Shown here one piece after another: positions 7,993 through 15,174 of a stretch of 20,813 bases of DNA (within the stretch, counting starts at the first letter, position 1; each line of letters begins with the position of its first letter). Below the pieces are notes generated by a model. That model was not told the origin of the DNA. It did not search any database and worked only from the letters and a program-made list of their open reading frames with translations. Both the position numbers and the translations under genes were made by a program. Location: the NCBI GenBank assembly GCA_018701055.1, contig JABIUH010000032.1:1-20813 (forward strand), written 5' to 3'. This stretch comes from Woeseia sp. (GTDB lineage Bacteria > Pseudomonadota > Gammaproteobacteria > Steroidobacterales > Woeseiaceae).

Positions 7993-9672
7993 TTAGAAGA
8001 GGCCGGTGATTCTGCCGTTTTTGGTGACGCTGATCTGTTCCGCAGCAGGGGCACGAGGCAAACCGGGCATCGTCATGATGGAGCCGCAGACAACCACCAG
8101 AAATTCCGCACCAGTTGCGAGGCGAATTTCGCGAATGGGAACATCGTGTCCTGTTGGCGCACCCAGCAATTGCGGGTCGGTAGAGAAACTGTATTGCGTT
8201 TTCGCCATACAGATCGGGTAGTGTCCGTAGCCGTCTTTTTCGAATTGCTCGAATTGGTTGCGAACTTTCTTGTCGGCAATGATGTCATCGGCGCCGTAAA
8301 TGGATCGTGCGATTCGGCGGGCTTTTTCCCAGAGAGGTAAGTCGTCTTTGTAAAGTGGGCGGAACTGCGACTTTTGCCCACCGATAAGATCGACAACTGC
8401 TTCAGCAAGTGGCACTGCGCCCTTACCGCCATGCTCCCAGTGTGAGGAGACGGTGCAGGTCACGTTGAATTCAGCGCAGTAGTCCATGATCGCCTGGTGT
8501 TCTGCATCTGTATCAGTGATGTAGTGATTGATTGCGACGGTAACCGGTACGCCAAATTGACCCAGGTTTCGAATATGTCGACCCAGGTTTTCGCAACCTT
8601 TGACGATTGCCTCAACGTTCTCGCCCTTGAGATCACTCTTCGCGACACCGCCGTGCATTTTGAGCGCCTTGGTCGTCGCAACAAGCACGATAGCGTCTGG
8701 ATGTAAGCCGGCTTTGCGACACTTAATGTCCAGGAACTTCTCGGCGCCAAGATCAGCGCCGAAACCCGCTTCTGTCACCACGTAGTCGGCGAGCTTGAGT
8801 GCCGTCTTCGTGGCAATTACGGAGTTGCAGCCATGTGCGATGTTCGCAAACGGACCGCCATGCATTAATGCCGGATTGTTCTCTAGCGTCTGTACCAGGT
8901 TCGGTTGCAGAGCATCGCGAAGTAGTGCGGTCATTGCGCCTTCGGCCTGCAAGTCGCGAGCCAAAACGGGCTTCTGATCGCGCGTATGCCCGATCGTGAT
9001 GTTGCCAATTCGTTGCCGTAAGTCTTCAAGGTCTGTTGCGAGACAGAAGATCGCCATAATCTCTGAGGCAACCGTTATATCGAATCCGGCTTCGCGGACA
9101 ACGCCGTTGTGATAGCCGCCGAGTCCGGACGTAATGGTTCGCAAGGCCCGATCATTCATGTCGACAACGCGTCGCCAGGTTACACGGCGTGGATCGATAT
9201 TGAGTTGGTTATCCCAATGCATGTGATTGTCGATCATCGCGGAAAGGAGATTGTGCGCCGCCCCTATTGCATGAAAGTCACCGGTGAAGTGCAGGTTGAT
9301 GTCCGTCATCGGAACGACCTGTGCGTAACCACCGCCGGCAGCGCCGCCCTTCATTCCGAAACACGGTCCAAGACTGGGTTCGCGCAAACAGATCACCGCA
9401 TTTTTACCGATCGCATTTAGCCCATCACCCAGGCCGACCGTTGTAGTCGTTTTACCTTCGCCGGCCGGTGTCGGAGAAATTGCAGTGACCAAAATTAATT
9501 TGCCATCTTCGTTGTCGCCAAGACTGCTTAAAAAATCGTAGCCAATTTTCGCTTTGTCATTGCCAAACGGAATGATGTCGTCGGCAGGAATGTTTAATTT
9601 CGCCGCGATCTCGAAAATCGGATGCTTGTTGGCGGCCTGTGCGATTTCAATATCTGTAGGTACATTGCTCAT
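7993..9672 (-). CDS. fhs: Formate--tetrahydrofolate ligase
   Basis: A 559-residue protein of the length expected for formyltetrahydrofolate synthetase, which makes 10-formyl-THF from formate, THF and ATP in the cytoplasm. Diagnostic segments are the ATP-binding loop TPAGEGKTTTTVGLGDGL (from about residue 68), the family signature GMKGGAAGGGYAQVVPM (about residues 106-122), the region LHFTGDFHAIGAAHNLL, and the second signature VATTKALKMHGG (about residues 331-342). The start is clear from homology (MSNVPTDIEIA). The gene stands 173 nt downstream of ctaA on the same strand and has no visible folD or gcv neighbour, so it probably serves general one-carbon assimilation, for instance of formate released in demethylation reactions. 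Confidence 0.97.
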   Translation of the reverse strand: MSNVPTDIEIAQAANKHPIFEIAAKLNIPADDIIPFGNDKAKIGYDFLSSLGDNEDGKLILVTAISPTPAGEGKTTTTVGLGDGLNAIGKNAVICLREPSLGPCFGMKGGAAGGGYAQVVPMTDINLHFTGDFHAIGAAHNLLSAMIDNHMHWDNQLNIDPRRVTWRRVVDMNDRALRTITSGLGGYHNGVVREAGFDITVASEIMAIFCLATDLEDLRQRIGNITIGHTRDQKPVLARDLQAEGAMTALLRDALQPNLVQTLENNPALMHGGPFANIAHGCNSVIATKTALKLADYVVTEAGFGADLGAEKFLDIKCRKAGLHPDAIVLVATTKALKMHGGVAKSDLKGENVEAIVKGCENLGRHIRNLGQFGVPVTVAINHYITDTDAEHQAIMDYCAEFNVTCTVSSHWEHGGKGAVPLAEAVVDLIGGQKSQFRPLYKDDLPLWEKARRIARSIYGADDIIADKKVRNQFEQFEKDGYGHYPICMAKTQYSFSTDPQLLGAPTGHDVPIREIRLATGAEFLVVVCGSIMTMPGLPRAPAAEQISVTKNGRITGLF

Positions 9673-9845
9673 TGTTTAACTCTGATTTTGGAAAGTAGTG
9701 GGCCGTGTGGCGTCCCATATTATGGACTGTTACACCACAACGTGGATTTTGGTAGCGCCGAAGTCTACCAGAACATTTCTGCTATTCGGTTGTTCTCAAT
9801 GCAGATCAGATACCAGTGGTCCATCAAACATACCTTGGTGGACTA

Positions 9846-10871
9846 CTAGGTTCGTCGCAGCCCATGGCAAACAAATAAAGCGACAGTAAATAGCACCATT
9901 GCGACGCCCTGGTGCGCGGCAGCCAAAGGAATCGGGACGACAAGCAGCAGAGTGCTTATGCCGAGCACAACTTGCAGTATCGCAGTGTGCAGTAGGGCGT
10001 TGACGCCTTTCCGAATGCGCATCGGTAGCTCGGCTTTCGGGAACTTAAACCAGTACGCGACGATCAGGGAAAATGTTGTCAGCGCCAGCACCCGATGATC
10101 AAATTGTACCGTCGCTATGTTGTCGAAGAAATTTCGCCACCACGGTTCAAGCGCAAAAGATCCCGGCGGAATCCAGTACTCGCCCATCATTGGAAACGTG
10201 TTGTATACCTTGCCAGCTTTGAGGCCGGCGACGAACCCGCCGGATACCACGGTGACTGAAATCAGCCCGAGCAGGCCTAAAGTTTTCTTGTACCACGGGT
10301 GAACGCTTGTATTTTCGCTTGGGTACAAGAGTGAGAGTGCAACCCAAAACATGTATGCGTAGATTGCGAACGCGGCCAGCAAGTGCGCAGTCAGTCGGTA
10401 TTGACTCACGTGTGGATTGTCGACCAGACCACTTTTCACCATGTACCAACCCAGCACGCCTTGCATCCCACCGAGTACAAACATGGCAGTGTATTTAGGC
10501 CATTCATTTCGACGGATGTAGCCTTTCCAGGCGAAAACTAAAAAAGGCACAAAAAATACTATGCCTATGGTGCGACCTAATAATCGATGCAGGTACTCGA
10601 GCCAAAATATGCCCTTGAAATCCTGCACGTTCATTTGCGAGTTTACCTTTTGAAACTCCGGTGACGTTTGATACATCGCAAATGCTTCAGTCCAGGCGGC
10701 GTCGCCCAGAGGCGGAAGAATGCCAGTGACTGGCCGCCAATTGACCATTGAAAGGCCAGAGCCAGTCAGGCGAGTGACACCGCCCAACACGACCATTACA
10801 AACACCAGTGCACAGCAAATGAGCAACCATTTGGCGACGCGACGATCAACACTGGGTGAGTTTGCAGACAT
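9846..10871 (-). CDS. ctaA: Heme A synthase (COX15/CtaA)
   Basis: A 341-residue polytopic membrane protein with about eight hydrophobic helices, oxidising the C8 methyl of heme O to the formyl group of heme A. The conserved histidines that bind heme substrate and cofactor are at His95 (EYLHRLLGR), His163 (LTAHLLAAF), His259 (VQFDHRVLA) and His320 (AAAHQGVAM). Other hallmarks are GGVTRLTGSGLSMVNWRPVTG near residues 30-50 and FVAGLKAGKVYNTFPMM near residues 213-229. It lies 35 nt downstream of an Lrp-family gene on the same strand. No cytochrome oxidase (ctaC/D/E) or ctaB gene is nearby, which is unusual since these commonly cluster. Confidence 0.96.
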   Translation of the reverse strand: MSANSPSVDRRVAKWLLICCALVFVMVVLGGVTRLTGSGLSMVNWRPVTGILPPLGDAAWTEAFAMYQTSPEFQKVNSQMNVQDFKGIFWLEYLHRLLGRTIGIVFFVPFLVFAWKGYIRRNEWPKYTAMFVLGGMQGVLGWYMVKSGLVDNPHVSQYRLTAHLLAAFAIYAYMFWVALSLLYPSENTSVHPWYKKTLGLLGLISVTVVSGGFVAGLKAGKVYNTFPMMGEYWIPPGSFALEPWWRNFFDNIATVQFDHRVLALTTFSLIVAYWFKFPKAELPMRIRKGVNALLHTAILQVVLGISTLLLVVPIPLAAAHQGVAMVLFTVALFVCHGLRRT

Positions 10872-10906
10872 TCAAAATGCTCTGACCTTAACGGGGGCGA
10901 AATAGT

Positions 10907-11365
10907 TCAAAGATAATCGAGCGGCAGGGCCGTTGTATATTTGATTGTCTCCATACTAAAAGATGAGCTTACATCGAATAGGTTGACCTTCGTAATCATT
11001 TCTCGATACATCTCGTCATAGCGTTTCATGTCTGGAACAACCGCTCGGATCAGGTAGTCGACGTCGCCACTCATGCGGTGCACTTCCATGACATTTGGCA
11101 TGGCGGTGGTGACACGGTGAAATTGATTGAACCAATCGGCCGTATGTTCGTGCGTACGCACTGCCGCAAATACGGTGAGATTCAAACCAAGCGACTCCTG
11201 GTTAAGTAGCGTTACTCGAGCTGAAATGACGCCGGACTCTTCAAGGTTCTGAATGCGTCGCCAACAGGCTGATTTTGACAGGCCGATCGTCTCTGCTAGT
11301 TCGCCCACCGTTAGGGTCGCATCTTCCTGTAGCGCCTTTAATATCGCCTTGTCTTTCCGATCCAT
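10907..11365 (-). CDS. Lrp/AsnC-family transcriptional regulator
   Basis: A 152-residue protein with an N-terminal winged helix-turn-helix (LTVGELAETIGLSKSACWRRIQ, about residues 18-39) and a C-terminal RAM ligand-binding/oligomerisation domain (about residues 63-145, with VMEVHRMSGDVDYLIRAVV). Family members sense amino acids or related small molecules and form octamers. It is divergent from the norC-like gene across 228 bp and lies 35 nt upstream of ctaA, so it could control either side. The effector is unknown. Confidence 0.93.
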   Translation of the reverse strand: MDRKDKAILKALQEDATLTVGELAETIGLSKSACWRRIQNLEESGVISARVTLLNQESLGLNLTVFAAVRTHEHTADWFNQFHRVTTAMPNVMEVHRMSGDVDYLIRAVVPDMKRYDEMYREMITKVNLFDVSSSFSMETIKYTTALPLDYL

Positions 11366-11394
11366 AGAGATTCCGTCCGAGTCTGGGTAAAATT

Positions 11395-11412
11395 TTGATC
11401 CATATATTGATC
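11395..11412. promoter_or_regulatory. TTGATC direct repeat in the lrp / norC-like divergent region
   Basis: TTGATC occurs at 11395-11400 and again at 11407-11412, spaced by one helical turn with an AT-rich spacer, 30 nt upstream of the Lrp-type regulator start. It could be an operator for that regulator. It does not match the FNR/NNR consensus TTGAT-N4-ATCAA. Confidence 0.3.
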
Positions 11413-11593
11413 GCTATTTAGAAGATTGTACCGATAAATTGCCAAATTACAGAAAATAATGCGGAAAAATCTCGAATATAAGCAACTTTCTGAACCCTAT
11501 TTGGTCCTGAATCAGTTAGCATTTCTGCATTCCGGACGCCTTCTATTCGCGCAGTCCGGTCGGGGATCGGGGGTTTAAATCATCAACAATCGA

Positions 11594-11992
11594 ATGATAT
11601 TCGGCACGCTATTTTTGTCTTTCGTTTTCTATTCGGCGTACATCTACACCGCCGGGACGGAAGTTGCACACGGTCCCGAAATAAGTGACGAAGCGCGCCG
11701 TGGCCAACAGGTCTATCAGGAATACAACTGCATGGCGTGCCATCAGTTCTATGGCTTAGGCGGCTACATGGGTCCAGACCTGACCAATGTAATTTCGAAT
11801 CGGGGTGCCGCTTATGCGGGCGCATTCATTGCCGCAGGCACGGCGACTATGCCTAATCTCGGGCTCAGTCCTGAGGAAACATCAGACGTGGTTGCCTTTT
11901 TGGGATTCGTTGACACGACCGGCACCTATCCGCCAAAAAACTATGACGTGACTTGGTACGGCACGGTAAGACAAGAGGACGATCCGCAATGA
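11594..11992 (+). CDS. NorC-like membrane-anchored monoheme cytochrome c
   Basis: A 132-residue protein with one N-terminal membrane anchor (about residues 2-20), then a periplasmic cytochrome c domain. Heme attachment is CMACH (Cys46, Cys49, His50), and Met86 in TATMPNLGLSPEE is the likely sixth ligand. The layout and the segment QFYGLGGYMGPDLTNV resemble NorC (CHTLLGEGAYYAPEL in classical forms), the electron-entry subunit of cytochrome c NO reductase. Its stop overlaps the NorB-like start (ATGA), so the two form one complex by context. The ATG at 11594 lacks a good Shine-Dalgarno sequence; a GGGGG at 11569-11573 would suit a start 10-13 nt earlier, where in-frame ATC codons exist and the added residues IINNR resemble the cytoplasmic tail expected before the helix. 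Confidence 0.82.
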   Translation: MIFGTLFLSFVFYSAYIYTAGTEVAHGPEISDEARRGQQVYQEYNCMACHQFYGLGGYMGPDLTNVISNRGAAYAGAFIAAGTATMPNLGLSPEETSDVVAFLGFVDTTGTYPPKNYDVTWYGTVRQEDDPQ

Positions 11993-13368
11993 TGGCACGA
12001 CAAAATGACCTTATTGGTCTGAACTTCTTACGCTTGGGCATAGTGTCACTTGCGATCGGTATGTTTTTCGGTGTGATCGGCGGATTTCAGTTTCTGTTTC
12101 CGGATTTCCTGCAAGAGCTACTCTTCAATCGTACGCGCCCGATTCATGTGTCTATGGTGGTATCGTGGATTTTTCTCGCCGCGATCGGTGGTATCTATTT
12201 CTATTTGCCGCGCCAACAGAAGTTGTCTCTATGGTCGCCCAACGCGGCCAAAATTCACTTTTGGGTGTTTATCGTTACGGGTATTGCGATCTTGTATAGC
12301 TATGTCACCGGAAAGTTCGGTGGTCGCGAATACTTCATGTTTCCAGCGATCTTAAGCTTGCCGATTTTCCTGACATGGATCTTATTCGGTGTTAACTATT
12401 TTAATACGCTTAGAAAGTACAAGGAGCCGTGGCCCGTTTACTACTGGATGTGGGGTACGGGAATCGTATTTTTCTTCATCACGTTTTGCGAGTCCTATCT
12501 ATGGCTGATTCCATATTTTCGCGAAAGTATGGTTCGCGAAATTATTGTGCAGTGGAAATCTTACGGTGCGCTAACCGGGTCTTGGAACATGCTTGTTTAT
12601 GGCACGGCGATTTATGTGGCAACCCGCATCGCGGGTAATCAGGATGCGGCGAAATCAAAAATGGCCTACGGATTGTTCTTCCTTGGGCTTACAAACCTAA
12701 TATTCGGCTGGGCACATCACACTTACCTTGTCCCGTCTCAAACCTGGATCCGCGTTTTAGCATACGCAATCAGCATGACCGAATTATTTATTCTCGGGAA
12801 AATCCTGTGGGACTGGCGCGCTTCTTTGACTACGTTTCAGAAAAATCAGCACTGTAATGCCTATCGGTTTATGTTCGCCGCGGATATTTGGGTATTCATC
12901 AATTTAGTTCTTGCGCTCATTATTTCGGTGCCGGCATTTAATCTCATTACGCATGGAACACATATCACGGTTGCACACGCAATGGGCAGTACGATTGGAA
13001 TCAACACAATGATTCTTCTTTCGTCTCTGTTCTATGTGGTCCGGGAGGAGTTGCCGGAAAATGTTCATGCGAGTTGTTCGAAACAAGTCATGACGGGCTT
13101 CTGGATTACCAATGTTTCTCTAGCCATTTTCTTTCTTGCATTGGTCATGGCGGGATTCGGCAGAGGGCTGTACGAAGGCGCCTCATTCCAGGAAATGGCG
13201 CTGCAAATTAGACCGTTCCTTGTAGTCTTCGCAATTTCTGGCATCGCGTTAATGTTGGGAATGTGGCTGGTGCTGTGGAATGCATTTCGCCTGTTAGGCA
13301 AAATAATTTCATCAGCGAATGGTGAGAAGGTTCGCGGAGATGGAGAGCTATCAACCGCGAATAGCTAA
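11989..13368 (+). CDS. Divergent NorB-like heme-copper-oxidase-superfamily subunit with altered metal ligands
   Basis: 459 residues with about 12 hydrophobic helices, alignable over most of its length with NorB, the catalytic subunit of cytochrome c NO reductase. Retained (Pseudomonas aeruginosa NorB numbering from memory): His53 for low-spin heme ligand H60, His243/His244 (GWAHHTYL) for FeB ligands H258/H259, Glu265 for E280, and His330 (VAHAMG) for heme b3 ligand H347. Replaced: FeB ligand H207 is Tyr192, E211 is Thr196, E215 is Asn200 (HLWVEGVWEL against YGALTGSWNM, no gap), and low-spin heme ligand H349 is Met332 (AHGH against AHAM). It is coupled to the NorC-like gene by an ATGA overlap; no norQ, norD or norE is visible. 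Either an NO reductase-like enzyme with a remodelled centre or a membrane cytochrome complex without NO chemistry is possible. The ATG at 11992 is an alternative start. Confidence 0.85.
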   Translation: MMARQNDLIGLNFLRLGIVSLAIGMFFGVIGGFQFLFPDFLQELLFNRTRPIHVSMVVSWIFLAAIGGIYFYLPRQQKLSLWSPNAAKIHFWVFIVTGIAILYSYVTGKFGGREYFMFPAILSLPIFLTWILFGVNYFNTLRKYKEPWPVYYWMWGTGIVFFFITFCESYLWLIPYFRESMVREIIVQWKSYGALTGSWNMLVYGTAIYVATRIAGNQDAAKSKMAYGLFFLGLTNLIFGWAHHTYLVPSQTWIRVLAYAISMTELFILGKILWDWRASLTTFQKNQHCNAYRFMFAADIWVFINLVLALIISVPAFNLITHGTHITVAHAMGSTIGINTMILLSSLFYVVREELPENVHASCSKQVMTGFWITNVSLAIFFLALVMAGFGRGLYEGASFQEMALQIRPFLVVFAISGIALMLGMWLVLWNAFRLLGKIISSANGEKVRGDGELSTANS

Positions 13369-13388
13369 ATAGCGGCTAGCTTTGAATT

Positions 13389-14594
13389 TTATGCAGCATC
13401 AGCCAGCGCAGGAATTACTTTGCGTAGTTCGATATACATGTATAGGTAAATCAACATGCCTGTTAGTACTGCGCACGCACACATTATAAATACGGCGTCG
13501 TAGCCGAGGCCCATGCCAAGAATAGTGGCGGCGATGTTCGGTCCGATGATTTGTCCGAGGCCTTGTGCCCCAGGGATTAGCGCGGCAAAACGTCCCGATT
13601 TATCCACATTTGCGATCGTGGACATCTGGTAGACGTCAATGAATATCCAGAGGAAGTTGAACATGAAAACACTGACGATGATTTTCAAGTCAGTGATTCC
13701 CGTTGCAAGCATGGCAACGACTGCAGCCTGAACGACCAACGTGATTAGCAATGGCCTTGCCAGGCCGAAGCGATTACTGACGAACGTTGCAAATAGGCAG
13801 GCCACAACACTAAAGAATGATGCAGCCCACAATACATTCGCGACGATGTCCGGATCAGCCGGCGTATCAATCGTTGCTAGCTGAATGTAGGTCCAATACG
13901 CACCAATGTTGACGTAAGTTGCGACAATCGCGCCGAGACAAAGCCACGGTACGTAGGCTGGGACGTGTAGGGGTTGATTGTCTGTCGTCGCAAGGTCTGG
14001 ATCGAACACTTTGTTTGCCGATATGGGTCTGGGCGGAAACCAGCTAACTAACGGCAAGCCTATTAAAGTTGCGACGATGAATGCCGTGTAGATCCCGTTC
14101 ATTGAAAGCTTGGGTAAAAAGTAAATTTCGAGCGCCTGCGTGAAGGCAAAAAAGAACAGCAACATATTAAAGGAGCGTGCCGGTTTCGACGCTGCACCTA
14201 GTGTCGCAATGGAGACTGCTGTGAATACACCACTGCCAAACCCGGCCATCAATCTTAGCCACAGGACTTGATCGTAATCGACGCTTATTGTGCATAGTCC
14301 GTTCGCCGCCATTGCGATAATTGCGGAGCTAATCACCAGATGGCGGCGGTTAAGTTTCGCAATTACCGCGGCAGCGAATAATGCACCCAGCGATAAGCCG
14401 CCGAGATCTGCCCCCGCGACACGCCCGACTTCTACTTCCGTAAAACCGAGGAGATTTACCCATGCCGTGCTTATGACGGGTATTCCAACCAGTACGCTGT
14501 ATCCAACCAACGCCATATACAGTGAGATCGAAATCGAGCGCCAGCTGTCAAAGGCCGTTTCTTGCAACGGCGCATTTGGCTGTTGATCTGTCAT
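13389..14594 (-). CDS. MFS transporter
   Basis: A 401-residue protein with about 12 transmembrane helices in two halves joined by a cytoplasmic loop around residues 185-210, typical of major facilitator permeases. The first half shows RVAGADLGGLSLGALFAAAVIAKLNRRHL, the helix 2-3 loop region of the superfamily. The substrate cannot be inferred. A GAGGA Shine-Dalgarno sequence precedes the ATG by about 8 nt. It lies 57 nt downstream of the exported HhH gene on the same strand, perhaps co-transcribed, and ends 20 bp from the convergent NorB-like gene. Confidence 0.88.
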   Translation of the reverse strand: MTDQQPNAPLQETAFDSWRSISISLYMALVGYSVLVGIPVISTAWVNLLGFTEVEVGRVAGADLGGLSLGALFAAAVIAKLNRRHLVISSAIIAMAANGLCTISVDYDQVLWLRLMAGFGSGVFTAVSIATLGAASKPARSFNMLLFFFAFTQALEIYFLPKLSMNGIYTAFIVATLIGLPLVSWFPPRPISANKVFDPDLATTDNQPLHVPAYVPWLCLGAIVATYVNIGAYWTYIQLATIDTPADPDIVANVLWAASFFSVVACLFATFVSNRFGLARPLLITLVVQAAVVAMLATGITDLKIIVSVFMFNFLWIFIDVYQMSTIANVDKSGRFAALIPGAQGLGQIIGPNIAATILGMGLGYDAVFIMCACAVLTGMLIYLYMYIELRKVIPALADAA

Positions 14595-14651
14595 GCGTGT
14601 GTCCTCGCCCGGTGCGAATTTACGGGACGTGCCATGTAGGGTGTGGTGACG

Positions 14652-15095
14652 TTATTGGAGAGTGACGTACTGTTCGAGCCGGGCGACTTCTGCTTCGTCA
14701 ACGTACTTGCCGATTTCACGTCTGAACTGTTCGATGCTCGTATACGGGCGATACTCTTCAAACTCGTGTGCCATCCGGCTGCCGACGCCAGGTATTAACT
14801 GGATGTTTGCGTTGCTGGCGTTGTCCAGGCTAATGGGCACGAAGAGCGCTGCATATAATGCCTCGCGTGCTTCTTCATCGAGAGTCGAACTTAGGAGTTC
14901 GTCCAGTTCACCAATATTTTCGAACGGTCTGCTGGCGACAATAGAGTCCGCTAATGCCATCGTCATGTGCGGCAAGGATGCCATTTCATTAGCAGATGCT
15001 GAGTTGGCATCGAGGATGTCCGCAGCGAATACGGACCATGCGAACAGCGTCAGCAGGGCGGTGGAAAGGAGAGTTCTTGATCTAAATGACTGCAT
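14652..15095 (-). CDS. Small exported helix-hairpin-helix (ComEA-like) protein
   Basis: 147 residues. The first ~24 form a signal peptide (basic start, hydrophobic LLSTALLTLFAW, cleavage near VFA-AD). Two helix-hairpin-helix-type units follow: LDANSASANEMASLPHMTMALADSIV (about residues 28-53) and ANIQLIPGVGSRMAHEFEEY (about residues 94-113, containing the PGVG hairpin). The family includes ComEA, the periplasmic DNA receptor for uptake, but also many exported proteins of unknown role. It has no other competence gene beside it, so DNA uptake is only a possibility. The ATG at 15095 was preferred over an upstream ATG at 15212 because it gives the signal peptide and has GAGG about 10 nt before it. 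Confidence 0.78.
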   Translation of the reverse strand: MQSFRSRTLLSTALLTLFAWSVFAADILDANSASANEMASLPHMTMALADSIVASRPFENIGELDELLSSTLDEEAREALYAALFVPISLDNASNANIQLIPGVGSRMAHEFEEYRPYTSIEQFRREIGKYVDEAEVARLEQYVTLQ

Positions 15096-15174
15096 TACTA
15101 TTTGCCTCAAGGGTTCGCGCGAATCGATAGGTAATAGGCATACTAGCGATGCCAGGCGCAGAAGGTCAATTGAG
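15096..15174. promoter_or_regulatory. Divergent promoter region between the HhH gene and the cytochrome-dehydrogenase fusion
   Basis: About 80 bp separate the two divergent starts, so both promoters must lie here or overlap the genes. No confident -35/-10 pair is assigned. AGAAGG at 15160-15165 is a plausible Shine-Dalgarno for the GTG at 15175. Confidence 0.4.

Noticed and set aside
9815..9847. 9-bp stem (AGTGGTCCA / TGGACTACT) with one mismatch around the ctaA stop
   Set aside because: The loop is 15 nt, there is no U-tract on the minus strand, and it overlaps the stop codon; too weak to call a terminator.
13352..13378. Short AGCTA / TAGCT repeat between the NorB-like and MFS genes
   Set aside because: Only 5 bp with a 9-nt loop and low GC; not convincing as a bidirectional terminator.
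14662..15174. Upstream extension of the cytochrome-dehydrogenase fusion to ATG 14662
   Set aside because: This part is antisense to the exported HhH gene, has no similarity to MsrQ, and plausible GTG starts with Shine-Dalgarno sequences exist at 15175 and 15187.
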